Shown in pieces: positions 45,137-55,690 of a stretch of DNA of 64,000 nucleotides (the stretch's first letter is position 1; each line of letters opens with the position of its first letter). Source of the DNA: Rhytidiadelphus loreus (taxonomy: Eukaryota; Streptophyta; Bryopsida; Hypnales; Hylocomiaceae); NCBI GenBank assembly GCA_947034895.1, contig OX344763.1:436501-500500 (forward strand). The letters are read 5' to 3'. The notes below the pieces were generated by a model. The model was not told the origin of the DNA, searched no databases, and worked only from the letters and a program-made list of their open reading frames with translations. The position numbers and the translations under genes are program-made.

Positions 45137-48100
45137 ATGAATCGTCCGAAGAGAGTGGCGTCCAAGATTGCTCAATCAAATCCAGGGAACCTGCAGAAAG
45201 TCCTTCGCTTTGAAGCTGGAGGTAGCGGTGTGGAAGAGAATGACGAAGTGCAGAGCTTGGACTCACAGCAAGCAATGTCGGAGGACCCCAGAGATGAGAC
45301 GGTACTACAAGTAAGCACATTCAAATTCCTTTTCCTTCCTTCAATAACCATTGAATCTATAGGATTGATTACGTGGAAAAGTGAATTCTTCCTTATACAA
45401 TGACTTCAAATGCAAGTTTCATTGTAGTAGCTGTATAGGAGCATGTGAACATTACTTGCATGTGAACTATGTATAATGAAGAGGGTTCAATATTAAATAC
45501 TACATATGTGGGATATGGGTTAAATGTTCTGTGAATACCTTTCAGGTTGTCAACAATCATCATGTTATGTGCATTACATGTTAGCAAGTTCATTTCATTT
45601 GTAACTTGTACATTGGTAATGAGTGAGAAGGATTCATTTGTACTTGTCTAAAATCCTTTTATGTTCAAGAATAGTTTAATATGAGAAGGATTCTCTATAA
45701 GATACAAATTTTGAAAATTCTTATGTAGGTTTCATCTATTAATATAATGATCAATATATTTCAAATAATGGTCAATCTTTTTCATTTGAATATCAATGTA
45801 TTTCAATGAATGGAAATTCGTTTAAAAAAATGTTATATATGTTATTCTATTGAAGTTAAAAAATTTACGAATATATTTGAATTACATTAGGAACAAATAT
45901 CTTCGTTTGACTTGTACTTTAGCCTGGAGCGGTACGACGTCTACTTCCTGGATGTTCGGCACATTTAGATCCTTCATTCAGTCTCATTCTTGCATAGATG
46001 AAAGTCATCCTAATATTTGTTGATATTTTTTTTAGTTGTTGTCCTATCCATTGGATGGATTTGGTGTTATTAGAATATTTAAATTCATAAAATTACAAAT
46101 GTAGAAATATGTCAACTGGTATACTTGCATGGACTTTAGATAAAAACAGAGAGTGCAAAAAAGAGTTGAAATATGTAAAGGTCATTGAAATTTAGAAACC
46201 AGCACAAGAAGATAACGTTTTTTCAAATTTAATCAAACTCGTTTCACTGTGAAATAATAATATTTCACTTGTAATTGAACTTGGAAGAAATTCTGAAATA
46301 ATTTATTCAAAATTTATAGAAAATAATTAGTGACAGTATTAGTAGATCTAACCGTATGGATAGAAATTTAATATCAAAATCTACTGCTTTTGATTTTGAA
46401 AACCGATTCCAAAATATTCTTCGTAACATTAGTGTATAATGATTTTACTAAAAAAGTTAAAAATGACCATTTCCTTTTTAAACATTCCGAAGATATTAAT
46501 ATCCTTACTTCAAGCTATATTTATGGTTTCCAACAGACAATTTTAGCCGACTGGCTGTTTGAAGGACAACCGGATAGTTACGCCCTTTTTTAGCCTACAT
46601 GATTAATGTTTATGGGCAAGTGACTGATAAAATGGGGCGCATGATCTTTCGAACTTCCTTTACAAAAGCTGCCAAAACTTTAGATCATTCCATCTAAATC
46701 AGGAACTGCCAGTGCATGCGGAAGAATACCTTTCCGTGAATGAAATTCATGCACCTGCCGCCAAGCCTGCGGTTTCCGGTGAACCACACGTTCAAATTCC
46801 TCACGCTATCTAGTTTTTGCGAAGGTATAACAAGTATAATATATAACTAAACCACTAACTTAAACAATCATCTCTACCTGTATTCTTGCAGCGCCAGTCA
46901 CGCCAGGTAGTTTTGGGGAGGGTTGGCAGCATGAGACACACGAGGGCGCGTTCCAGGGAAGAAGAGAGGTCTTCAGCCGAAGACGAAACAACAAATCCAG
47001 AACCTGCGCACACTCCAGCTGAGGTAAGAATCTTGGTTTCAACTTTCATTCATTTATTTCTATGCTTCAGTTGTGGTTTCATTGCCACAAAAATGTAATA
47101 AGAGATGTTTGAATTAGTTTGCTTACTGAACTTATTTCTATCTCTGAAATCGTCCATTATAATTTCTGGAGATGATCACTGATCCTCTGATTGTCATTTC
47201 GGAGATGCTTGATGGTCATTCTCATCTTCCTGTAGGTCATTCCGGAGCGCATGCCGAAGTTCACAAAACCAGAAACACTAACCCGCATGTCGACGTTTAG
47301 TTCAGTGAATCTTTGCTGATCCTTTGATTTTCATTTCGTAGATGCTGGATGGTCATTCTCATCTTCCTGTAGGTCATTCCAGAGCGCATGCCGAAGTTCA
47401 CAAATCCAAAAACAATAATCCGCATGTAGACGTGGAGTTCAGTCAATCTTCGCTGATCCTTTGGTTTTCATTTCGTAGATGCTGGATGCTCGTTCTCATC
47501 TTCCTGTAGGTCATTCCGGAGCGCATGCCGAAGTTCAAAAAATCAGAAACAGTAACCCGCATGTGGACGTGGAGTTCAGTTATTCTTCACTGATCCTTTG
47601 ATTGTCATTTCGGAGATGCTCGATGGTCGTTCTCATCTTCCTGTAGGTCATTCCGGAGCGCATGCCGAAGTTCAAAAAAACAAAAATCATTACCCGCATG
47701 TCGACAAGGAGATCAGTCAATCTGATTCCAGAGATAATGCGACCCGTAGAACTTGATTCAGAATCTCGTCACGCATCCATATCCCGATGCTCACATCTAT
47801 GTGATCGGTAGTGTTTTTGTTGGCTGTAGTCGATTTCAAGTTGTTGTTGTCGATTGAAATTCTGAACTCCGTCTGACTCCGAACTGACTCCAAACTAGTC
47901 TGGGGGACGTCGGTTTGTTGTCTGACCTGACCTCGAACTAGTCAAATGGACCTAGTCGTGCTAACTGAAGATCTGAGTGGTGCTAACCGAAGATCTTAGT
48001 CCTGCTAACCGAAGATTTGTAGTTGCAGGCGTAGCATCCACAAATGATCCGTGGATTTGAAGCTCCGACCTGGAGTTGTAACCTGCGTTTTCCAAGCTCT

Positions 48101-49906
48101 AATCTACTATTCTGTAGTTGCACGCTCAGTTGTGTAGTTGCAGGCGTAGCATCCACCTCTGATCCGCGGAGGAATCAACAAGAAATGTAAAAAAAATGCG
48201 AAAACTAGTTGTTCAATTTGAGGGGGAGACTGGAAGTTAGAGTAACGGGAGGTACCCCCCAAACCCAAGTCGGACCCGACTGTGGTTTCGGGGGTACCTC
48301 ACGGTACCCCAACTTCCAGTCTCAGACTGATCTAAGAGAATTTTTTTTTTTTAATCTTGCTTGAAAAGTCTGGAATTGACAGACAAAACAGATTATTATA
48401 CGAGAATTTGTCACCATTGCTTGTAGGAGACTGAAAGTTGGGGTACCGCAAGGTACCCCCCAAACACCAGTCGGACCCGACTGTGGTTTTGGGGGTACCT
48501 CGCGGTACCCCAACTTCTAGTCTCCATATGGTAGGTATTCTTTAAATAATATTTTTTTTAATATTTTTTTTTGTCGTCGTTGTCTACCCGATACTATCTC
48601 GCACGAGTTGCCGTTAATGGCTGCCCTTGTGTCGAGTTTTTTTTTCTGCCGGTGGCTTCTCGACATTTTTATGAGACCGGAAGTTGGGGTACCGCAAGGT
48701 ACCCCCCAAACACCAGTCGGACCCGACTATGGTTTTGGGGGTACCTCACGGTACCCCAACTTCCGGTCTCCATACGGTAGGTATTGATTAGAATACTTGT
48801 GTTTTAAAAAAAAAAATTGCCAATGATGTCTGTTCGATCTTTCTCGCCCGATTTGCCGATAATGGCTGCCCTCGTGTCGAGTTTTTTTTTGCCTGTGGAT
48901 TCTCGACATTCTTATGAGACCGGAAGTTGGGGTACCTTGCGGTACCCTCCAAATACCAGTCGGACCCGACTATGGTTTTGGGGGTACCTCGCAGTACCCC
49001 AACTTCCGGTCTCCATACGGTAGGTATTGATTAAATTACTGGTTTTTTAAAAAAAAAAATTGCGTATGTTGCATGTCTGATCTTTCTCGCCAGACTAACC
49101 GATAATGGCTGCCAACATGTCGAGATTATTTTTTGCTGATGCTTTTTCGACATTTGTATGAGACTGGAAATTGGGGTACCTCGCGGTACCCCAACTTCCG
49201 GTCTCCATATGCCAGGAGTTTATGGAATGACCTTTTTTTTGGCCAATGTCGTCTTTTCGAAGCTGTGTCGCCATGAGTTATTTTTTGCTGATGCTTTGTC
49301 GACCATTTGATTAGACACGTTATGTGTAATTTCAATGTTGTGAAAACTTGATTAGTGTAATTTGAATGTAAAATTTAATTAGTATAACTTGATTACTTAA
49401 ACTTGAATGTAATATGTATGGTAATAACGTGTACGTCTTGGCATGTACAGATGGAACACACCAATGTTCCTACTCACCATGCCTCTTCATCGGCTATACC
49501 CACTACACATGTAGAGGTTGAAGTGGCTGAAGAATCGGTACCTCAGACTCCAAGACCTGCAATTGTGGAAGTGTGCAGTGAATCCCAAGCACAAGAAGAG
49601 ACAAATGTGGTGAGTTTGGGAGATATTTTGGATGCATGTGATCGTGCAGTCAATCAATTGGAGGTGCCCATGCAAAGTCGTATTAGTGAATCCAAGAAAA
49701 GGAAACGCAGGATGCCACTTTTCTCGGATGAAAGCTCAGAGACTGAGTATAGCTCAAAGTCAGATTGCACCTCTGAGGCAGAGTCCTCAGACTCAATTTC
49801 AAGTCCCTGGGGTCCTAAATCATGTCAATGTTCTTGTCTTCGACCAGTACGTAGAAACAGGGTGGTGATTCTACACCAATGTGAAGATTTAGACGATAGT
49901 ACATAG
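45137..49906 (+). CDS. N-terminal exons upstream of the ParB-MTase gene (same gene or short companion gene)
   Basis: Exons with clean phase-0 junctions: 45137-45310 (or from ATG 44894), 46892-47023, and one starting 49451. The first begins MNRPKRVASKIAQSN and is basic then acidic; the others are Ser/Glu-rich and disordered. The third exon has two readings. It can splice at a GTGAGT donor after 49609 and join an acceptor at 50153, in phase with the ParB exon. Or it can run to TAG at 49906, giving a nuclear-looking tail (KKRKRRMP then an acidic Ser-rich stretch). The second reading gives a companion protein of about 254 residues from the 45137 start; the first gives a 1261-residue ParB-MTase. 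The composition of the tail resembles the C terminus of the ParB-MTase protein (KPKKRRP then Ser/Glu). No domain is recognised. Only transcripts can decide. Confidence 0.5.
47178..47725. repeat. 137-bp tandem repeat, four copies
   Basis: Units start at about 47178, 47316, 47452 and 47589, each with CTGATCCTTTGATTGTCATTT and GGTCATTCCGGAGCGCATGC. It lies in the long intron between exons ending 47023 and starting 49451. The copies differ by a few substitutions, indicating fairly recent amplification. Confidence 0.9.
47726..48225. other. Intron sequence with small repeats
   Basis: A 24-28 bp motif GCTAACCGAAGATCT recurs three times at about 47958-48020. TGTAGTTGCAGGCGTAGCAT occurs twice, at about 48018 and 48135. 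Confidence 0.6.
48226..49210. repeat. Array of long hairpins, about 245-bp period
   Basis: Hairpins at 48226-48323, 48427-48524, 48673-48770, 48916-49013 and a short one at 49160-49204. From the second on, starts are spaced 243-246 bp. Each full unit runs from GAGAC(C/T)GGAAGTTGGGGTACC to GGTACCCCAACTTCCGGTCTC with a CAGTCGGACCCGACTG-like centre. The fifth lacks the middle, leaving a tight perfect stem GGGGTACC-TCGC-GGTACCCC. Spacers share TAATGGCTGCC and a TCGACATT motif. All within the same intron. Confidence 0.92.
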
Positions 49907-50135
49907 ATTGAATGTAAATGATTTCTTTATACATTGAGAGTTTGGAGTTATATCTTAGAAATAATAGTCATATCTTGGTATGATATTCCATTTATAATAT
50001 GAATGATACAATTACATTTTGTGTCCAAAGTTAAAATCTCTTGAAATTTAACATGTGTTACCCTCAGTAGAAATTTTATTTTATTGTATTTTGTTATATT
50101 TCATGTAATTGTTCAAAGATGTTTGACAACTCCAA

Positions 50136-53100
50136 ATGTACTTGCAAATTGAGGAATCTCCAATACTTTTGTCACAAGAGGAAGAACACCAGGATACTCC
50201 AGGAGACAATGAGACACAACAACCCCAGATTGAAGGTGAAGTGGAAGAAGATTTTCAGATGGAAGACATTGACGATGCTGAGGAAGAGAGAGAATTACTA
50301 GAAGACGAGCTTCGGCGGTTGCAGAAGGTGGACTCCGTTGCAACCATTTCTAGTTTGAGAATAAAGCCAGAGAAGCACTCACGTCTACGAATTCCGCTTT
50401 GCAGGCTTGTGCCAATGTCCATGGTCAGGCCAACACTCTCTTCGGACTTGATAAAACTTGAACAAGAGTTTGTTCATGGTTACCGTGAAGGGGCTACGGT
50501 GTTCTATGTCTCTACAACGAATGAGGCTAGAGAAAGTTCACATTTCACAGTGGACGAGGTGAACAAGTGGGATCCGTTTTGGAAGCAAGCAAACGATGAT
50601 TTCAACATGTTTGTGGAATCAAAGCATGAGCTGAAATTCATGAAGAACTTGAAGTTCTTCGTGTGCGACGGAAATCACCGTCGGATTTCTTGGATGAGTC
50701 ACATTAATAGACGCTACCCTGCTGACCCGAGTTGGCACATCTCCGTGGATTGCATCATTCTTGAAACTAAAGGAAGAATCGAGTTGGTCATGCAGGTGAT
50801 GCATGACATTAACAAGTAAGTTACTCTATTTTTTTTGACGTTCACTTCAAATTACTTTTTCACGTTTTGAAGTTTGCAAATGCATTTTCATATTACTTTC
50901 TGATGATAAATTTGTTGCCTTGTTTTCAGGTCAACAGAGGATTCTCACGTGAAGACCAATCTAGTGCATACACTTTATCGTGTGCAGAAGTATGGGCTTC
51001 TTCCGTTGGAGAAGTTCATGGAGATGCTAAGACCTTCAGAAAGGAAGCGTTGTAGTGTTCAAATTGGAAGGAAGTCTTGGTACTCTATGCCTACTGATGT
51101 TTTCACAGCTTTCAACTTTCGGGTGAGTTATATAATTTATATTTGAAAACATTTATATATATTTTTGGATTATTAATGTATTGTATATTTGAGTGAGCGT
51201 TTGTATTGAGATTCTGTGGAATTTTGCAGCACGAGATTTCTCAAGCGGCAGATATTGCTGCACGGAAATACAATGACCTTACTCCACTGGAAGAGAAAAC
51301 CGATCAAGGAATTGCAAATGCCATGAGGGTTGGTGCAAGAGAGAAGTCATCAAAGTTGTACATCAAGATGGTAAAGTTGCTAGCTGTGGCGAACCCGACT
51401 CTCGGTTCTGAATTCCTACAAGAGGTATGTATTTCTAGAATGACACGCTGTTGTGATTTTAATTGACTAGTTTGTAATGTAATGTTTTAAATATACAATG
51501 CATTTCTTCAGGTGGAGAAGCATTGGACCATGAATGAGGTTCAAGAGATGACACTTGAGAAGTTGCAAATGATTACAACATGCAATACAACACCTGCCCA
51601 GAAATTGAAGTATATGAAGTGGTGGAACTCATCCAATCCATCTCGGGAAGCTCGGAAATTTCCATTGCGGCCTGTGTCTGAAGAGAAATTATTGCCCTTC
51701 CTCCACAAGTGTGTGTGGTGGTCTGGGGTAAGTTGTTATTAGTATTTTTAAACATTTTGATGTGTATTTGAATATTATTTTTTATCATGTATATGAATTG
51801 AATTGTGATTATGTTTACCATTTTTACATGAATACATTTCTTCTTTTATAGATTGAAGAAAGTGCTCAAGAATACTTCGACAACGTGGTGAGTAAGGACA
51901 ACCTCCAAATCAACATGGAGGTTCCACTGGAACCGGAGTCACTTGTACAGTACATAGAAGGTTGGAGAAGGAAAATCTGGGAGCAAGGTTTTGGCCCATT
52001 TCTGAAGGGGGCCAACTCTTTCAAGAAGTCTGATTTGTTTTCTACGTATGATGGATCAGTGCAAGCCGTGCGGAGAGTTCTTTTCCGGTAAGTCTCTGAA
52101 TTTTTTTATTTTTTTAAACCATTACTTGATTTAATATTCCTAAACCATTAATGAAAAAATGTACAATCACCCGGAAATGGGTGTACTGTAAGGTATCTAG
52201 TAAACCTTGGTCGGATCGGATTGAGGTTTTTTAGTTACTTGCATTACCCCTACTTCTGGTTTCATGAAATTTAATTTAATTTTGACATATTTTTTATTTT
52301 CAGATTACAAATGTGATGCTTATGATTTGTGTTAGATTTGTGACATGGTTGAATAATAGGAACGTGTTTTCTTTTGTAATGTATTAAACATCGTCAGATA
52401 TTATGAATATATGAATTCACAAAGTATTGTTGGACTGAGTTTGTTGTTTTGGCAGGTACTTGAAACTTGAGCTAGTAGCAAAGAATGCTTTAGCACGAGG
52501 GAATCTTCCACCATTTCTTTCGTCGTGGCTGGATCGAAGTTCAGATGAGTGCATGTTCACGCAGACTCAACTTCGAACATTCACGACTGCAAATCTCAAC
52601 GGTGGAGGGTGGTACTTGGATTGCCAACTCACATTCACTCATCCGACGGAGGTGGGGCTCCGAAAGTCCTTTGATGGTCTTGGTGTTATTGACTTGGAAG
52701 TCCCCAAGTTTGCTGATCTCAATGATATACAGAAGAAAAGGGCCATTTCACGAAGGACAATTGCTGACAAGAAGAAAGAAAGCAAGGAACAAGAGATAAG
52801 GGCCAACAAGGAGAAAAAGGAAGCTGAACGTTTAGCAAAGTTGGCAGAAAAGGAGAAAGAGGCCGAGAAGGAGGGGAAGACAAAAGGCAAGGGCAAGAAG
52901 AAGGTTGAAGGTACAGACCAAGTTCCAGCGTCTTCAACGGTGGATCAGGGATCCCAAATGGAATCCGGATCACGCACTGGTATGAAGAGGAAGGCAGTTT
53001 TGAAAGAGCTCACAGAAGAAATGGTCACACAAGGGACACAAGTAATTGTCATTGGTGATGATGATGAAGTGAACTCTGAGGAGTTGATCCTCAACGTCTC

Positions 53101-54652
53101 CATCATGGACGTAATGGAGAATGAGGAAGAAGAAGGGAAGACATGCTTCAAAGAAGTCATGGACTTTTTGGACAAGGTAATTCTCTAGTTTTTCCGTTGT
53201 TGAATATTATGATTTTTCTATGAAATTGCATTATTGAAAAATGTATTAATTCTTGTCTGTTTGCACACCTCTATTTTGTAGTTCTCGGCTGGGAAGGTTC
53301 GGAAGTATGGTGGTAAAGTAATGCGACAGGCAGGAGTGGACCTAATTTTCTTTGACTGCCACGAGAATTTGCCAGTCCTCGGAGTGTCTTTCCCAAACAC
53401 TCATGTACCTACATGGAACGCCGACAAGGAGTACGAGATAATTCAAGAGGCTTTTCATTTTGCAGATAAATATTTGCAAGATGATGGTTGTTTTGTGGTG
53501 TTTCATTCGTGGAGTGCGGATGCGAAGGGCGTCATTGCTGGACTGTGTGAGGTATACCCGACAATGAAGAAGAAAGAGTGGTTGGGAATCAACCGTGTCC
53601 ACTTGACTTCGGCTATGGACCCTTCAAATACGGTATATTCTTTTGAGGATTTTTTAAATTTAGTGGCTATTTGCAACACCTAATATATTATTCATTTCTA
53701 ATGTTTTCTTGGTTGAATGCTAACAGATAATGAAATTTGGAGTCACCCTCTTGGTGAAAGACCTCGGCAAGGGAGTTAAATCGGAATTTGTTTTTCATCA
53801 AACAAATTCCATGAAAAAGGCCAAAGTCGATCTTCTACGAGATGACACACTCATCAACTATACTACAGAGGATACCATGCTTATGAATGAACGAGTACCT
53901 TGGCGTGGGCCTCGTGAGAAAGACGCGAGGTTTTTCCAGTTCCTCATTGAAGGGACAACAGTTGAAGGAGATGTAGTTCTGGACTGCACATCAGCTACTG
54001 GTTAGTTTTGAATCTCATTATTTTGAATGAGTTTTATATTTTACATCTAAATCATTCAGTGAATCAATTGTGTATTGTTTGTAACAGGTGCATCAATTAC
54101 AGCATGCCGTGGCACAGGCCGGCACATTGTGGCATTGGAGGAGGATAAAGACATTTTCAATGCCATACTATTGCCCATGCAAAAGAGTACTCCAGCCGTG
54201 GTGATTACAGAATCGGCAAAGGAAGCTACAGCATCTCAAGATCCAGATGCAATGGACATCGTAGTTCACAAATTTGCCCGGAAGACAAAATCTTGTAAGT
54301 AAGTTTTCATACATTTCTATTTCATATGCGTATGAACTATTAAATCATATATATTTCTTGATTTTAACATACTTTTATGTGTTTGTGTAGCCGTCAGAGG
54401 TTGATGATGGCAAATGGAACTCGGCAAAAAAGAAGGCTTGTTTTGAGTCCAAACAAGTCTTTTGATTTGCCAGTTTATGCAGAGCAGTTGGCATCGGCTT
54501 TCGTGGAGTTTGGTTCTTCTAAGCCAAAGAAGCGTAGACCTAATTATGCTTTGAATGTTTTAGAGTTTGTAGATGTTAGTGCATCTGAGGATAGAGAGAC
54601 TTCTGAGTCCTCTACCAACAACGATTCTGCGACCGAGTCTACTGCTACCTAG
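50136..54652 (+). CDS. ParB-like domain fused to DNA N4/N6-methyltransferase-like domain (1112 aa)
   Basis: Ten exons, all junctions in phase: 50136-50815, 50930-51122, 51230-51424, 51512-51727, 51852-52087, 52456-53176, 53282-53632, 53727-54000, 54088-54298, 54391-54652. Residues about 85-210 match the ParB/sulfiredoxin-like fold, with FFVCDGNHRRISWMSHI (DGNHRR 178-183). The middle is helical; residues about 598-658 are a Lys/Glu coiled region, then GMKRKAV (basic) and VIVIGDDDE (703-711, SUMO-interaction-like). Residues about 750-980 have the permuted order of beta-class DNA methyltransferases: motif IV position DLIFFDCHEN (D772), then EKDARFFQFLIEG, then motif I position VVLDCTSATGAS (about 948-958) and VALEED. 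Usual DPPY and DPFxGxGT are replaced, so SAM binding is possible but standard amino-methylation is doubtful. The C terminus has KPKKRRP. Exon 9 has overlapping donors 4 bp apart; only the second keeps frame. The start at 50136 is provisional. Confidence 0.85.
52170..52262. repeat. Hairpin-family repeat in intron 5 of the ParB-MTase gene
   Basis: Diverged unit with CCGGAAATGGGTGTACTG at one end, a TCGGATCGGA centre and TTACCCCTACTTCTGG at the other. It fits in the 368-bp intron between 52087 and 52456. Confidence 0.75.
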
Positions 54653-55118
54653 ACTCACGAGATTGACATATCTCGTAAGTTATTGTATTTTGTGTTGATT
54701 TTCATTATGAGTGGATTTGTGTGTTTTATGGCTACTTTTTGTCTTCATTTGTCTCACTTCAAAGTTTTAGTTTTTGTGATATTTGTTTGACTAAAAAAAA
54801 AGAAGTTGTTGCCCTAAGAATTTTGGAAAAAAATTGTAAGTGAACGTCATTTCTTCAAATGAACTCCCATGTATCCTAAATCCCAAATTTACAGGATTCA
54901 CGGTTCGAAGGCAATCATAAATTTTTCTCTAAACCAAAAAAATTTCCGAAGATTGAAGATTACAAAGATGAAACATGTAGCATTCTTGTTTAGAATTAAT
55001 ATATGGACATGAAAAAAGCTAGTGGTTGGTCATTGTATTCACCATAAACACCCCATATACCTTTTACTATAACATCATGTTCTTGGTCAAAAAATAAATA
55101 AAATTGAATTTGTTAAAA
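54653..55118. other. 3' flank of the ParB-MTase gene
   Basis: AT-rich, probably the 3' untranslated region and terminator. No further gene seen. Confidence 0.5.
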
Positions 55119-55339
55119 TATCAAAATGAGGGGTAGCACCAAGTACTCCAAAAACCTCAGTCGGACCAGTCTTGGTTCTTCAAGGTTCCATCCAACCCCC
55201 CTGTTTTGAGTAAAAAAAAAAGAAATTCCTCATTTTTTTCTTGAATACCAAAAATGGGGGTGCCACCAGGTACTCTCAAAACCCAAGTTGGACCCGACTG
55301 GGGTTCTAGAGGTACCAATCAGACCCCCCATTTCTGGTA
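55119..55339. repeat. Two hairpin-family repeats 3' of the ParB-MTase gene
   Basis: Units at about 55119-55210 and 55246-55339; the second has TACCAAAAATGGGGGTGCCA and CCCCCCATTTCTGGTA ends with AGTTGGACCCGACTGGGG in the centre. Confidence 0.8.
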
Positions 55340-55631
55340 TTTGGAAAGAAAACAGAAAACAAATTTGGGAATGTCATTTTTCAATTGAAGAGCATGAAGT
55401 TTTATTACTGTTTGTGATTTGAACACTACAAACATGGCACATCCCCAAGATTGCTTACAAGTCAAATACTGTAGATGTAAACAAGCAATTTCTTGTTTCC
55501 TTTTTTTTATGTCTAGTCTTCAGTTCTACATGTTTAACATTTCTTAATATTAATAACTTCAAATATCTTGAAATTTGTAATGTAAAAAATCCACGGTCAT
55601 AGGTCCCAACAAGTTTATAGTACAAAAAAAA

Positions 55632-55680
55632 ATTCCCGCTCACAGGCTCACGCTCACAGGCTCACACGCTAGCAACCCTG
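55632..55680 (-). repeat. MULE-1 right terminal inverted repeat
   Basis: In reverse complement it begins CAGGGTTGCTAGCGTGTGAG and continues as GAGC-containing repeats before an A/T run and the CCTATGACCGTG-type motif. It matches the left end of MULE-2 (25775-25820) closely, including GAGCGGGAATTTTTTTT. Confidence 0.9.
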
Positions 55681-55690
55681 ACATTGTAGG
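55681..55690. repeat. Target-site duplication of MULE-1, right
   Basis: ACATTGTAGG, a perfect copy of 39078-39087. Confidence 0.93.

Larger units (their letters stand above)
39088..55680. mobile_element. MULE-1: 16.6-kb Mutator-like element carrying transposase and ParB-methyltransferase genes
   Basis: Bounded by a perfect 10-bp target-site duplication (39078-39087, 55681-55690). The left terminus reads CAACGACGCTAGCGTGCGAG and the reverse complement of the right terminus CAGGGTTGCTAGCGTGTGAG, so GCTAGCGTG is at the same distance from both ends. The termini continue as GC-rich arrays of GAGCTTG/GAGCGTG motifs. The subterminal motif CCTATGACCGTG is at 39290-39301 with its counterpart at about 55588-55600. 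Inside are a divergent pair: a minus-strand transposase (40206-44242) and a plus-strand ParB-MTase gene (about 45137/50136-54652), both with open frames and consensus splice sites. Duplication size and transposase type both indicate the Mutator superfamily. The intact genes and perfect duplication suggest a fairly recent insertion. Confidence 0.93.

Noticed and set aside
54290..54404. Frameshift at the end of the ParB-MTase gene
   Set aside because: The first donor gives an early stop, but the overlapping second donor (after 54298) restores frame, and the last exon is conserved in MULE-2.
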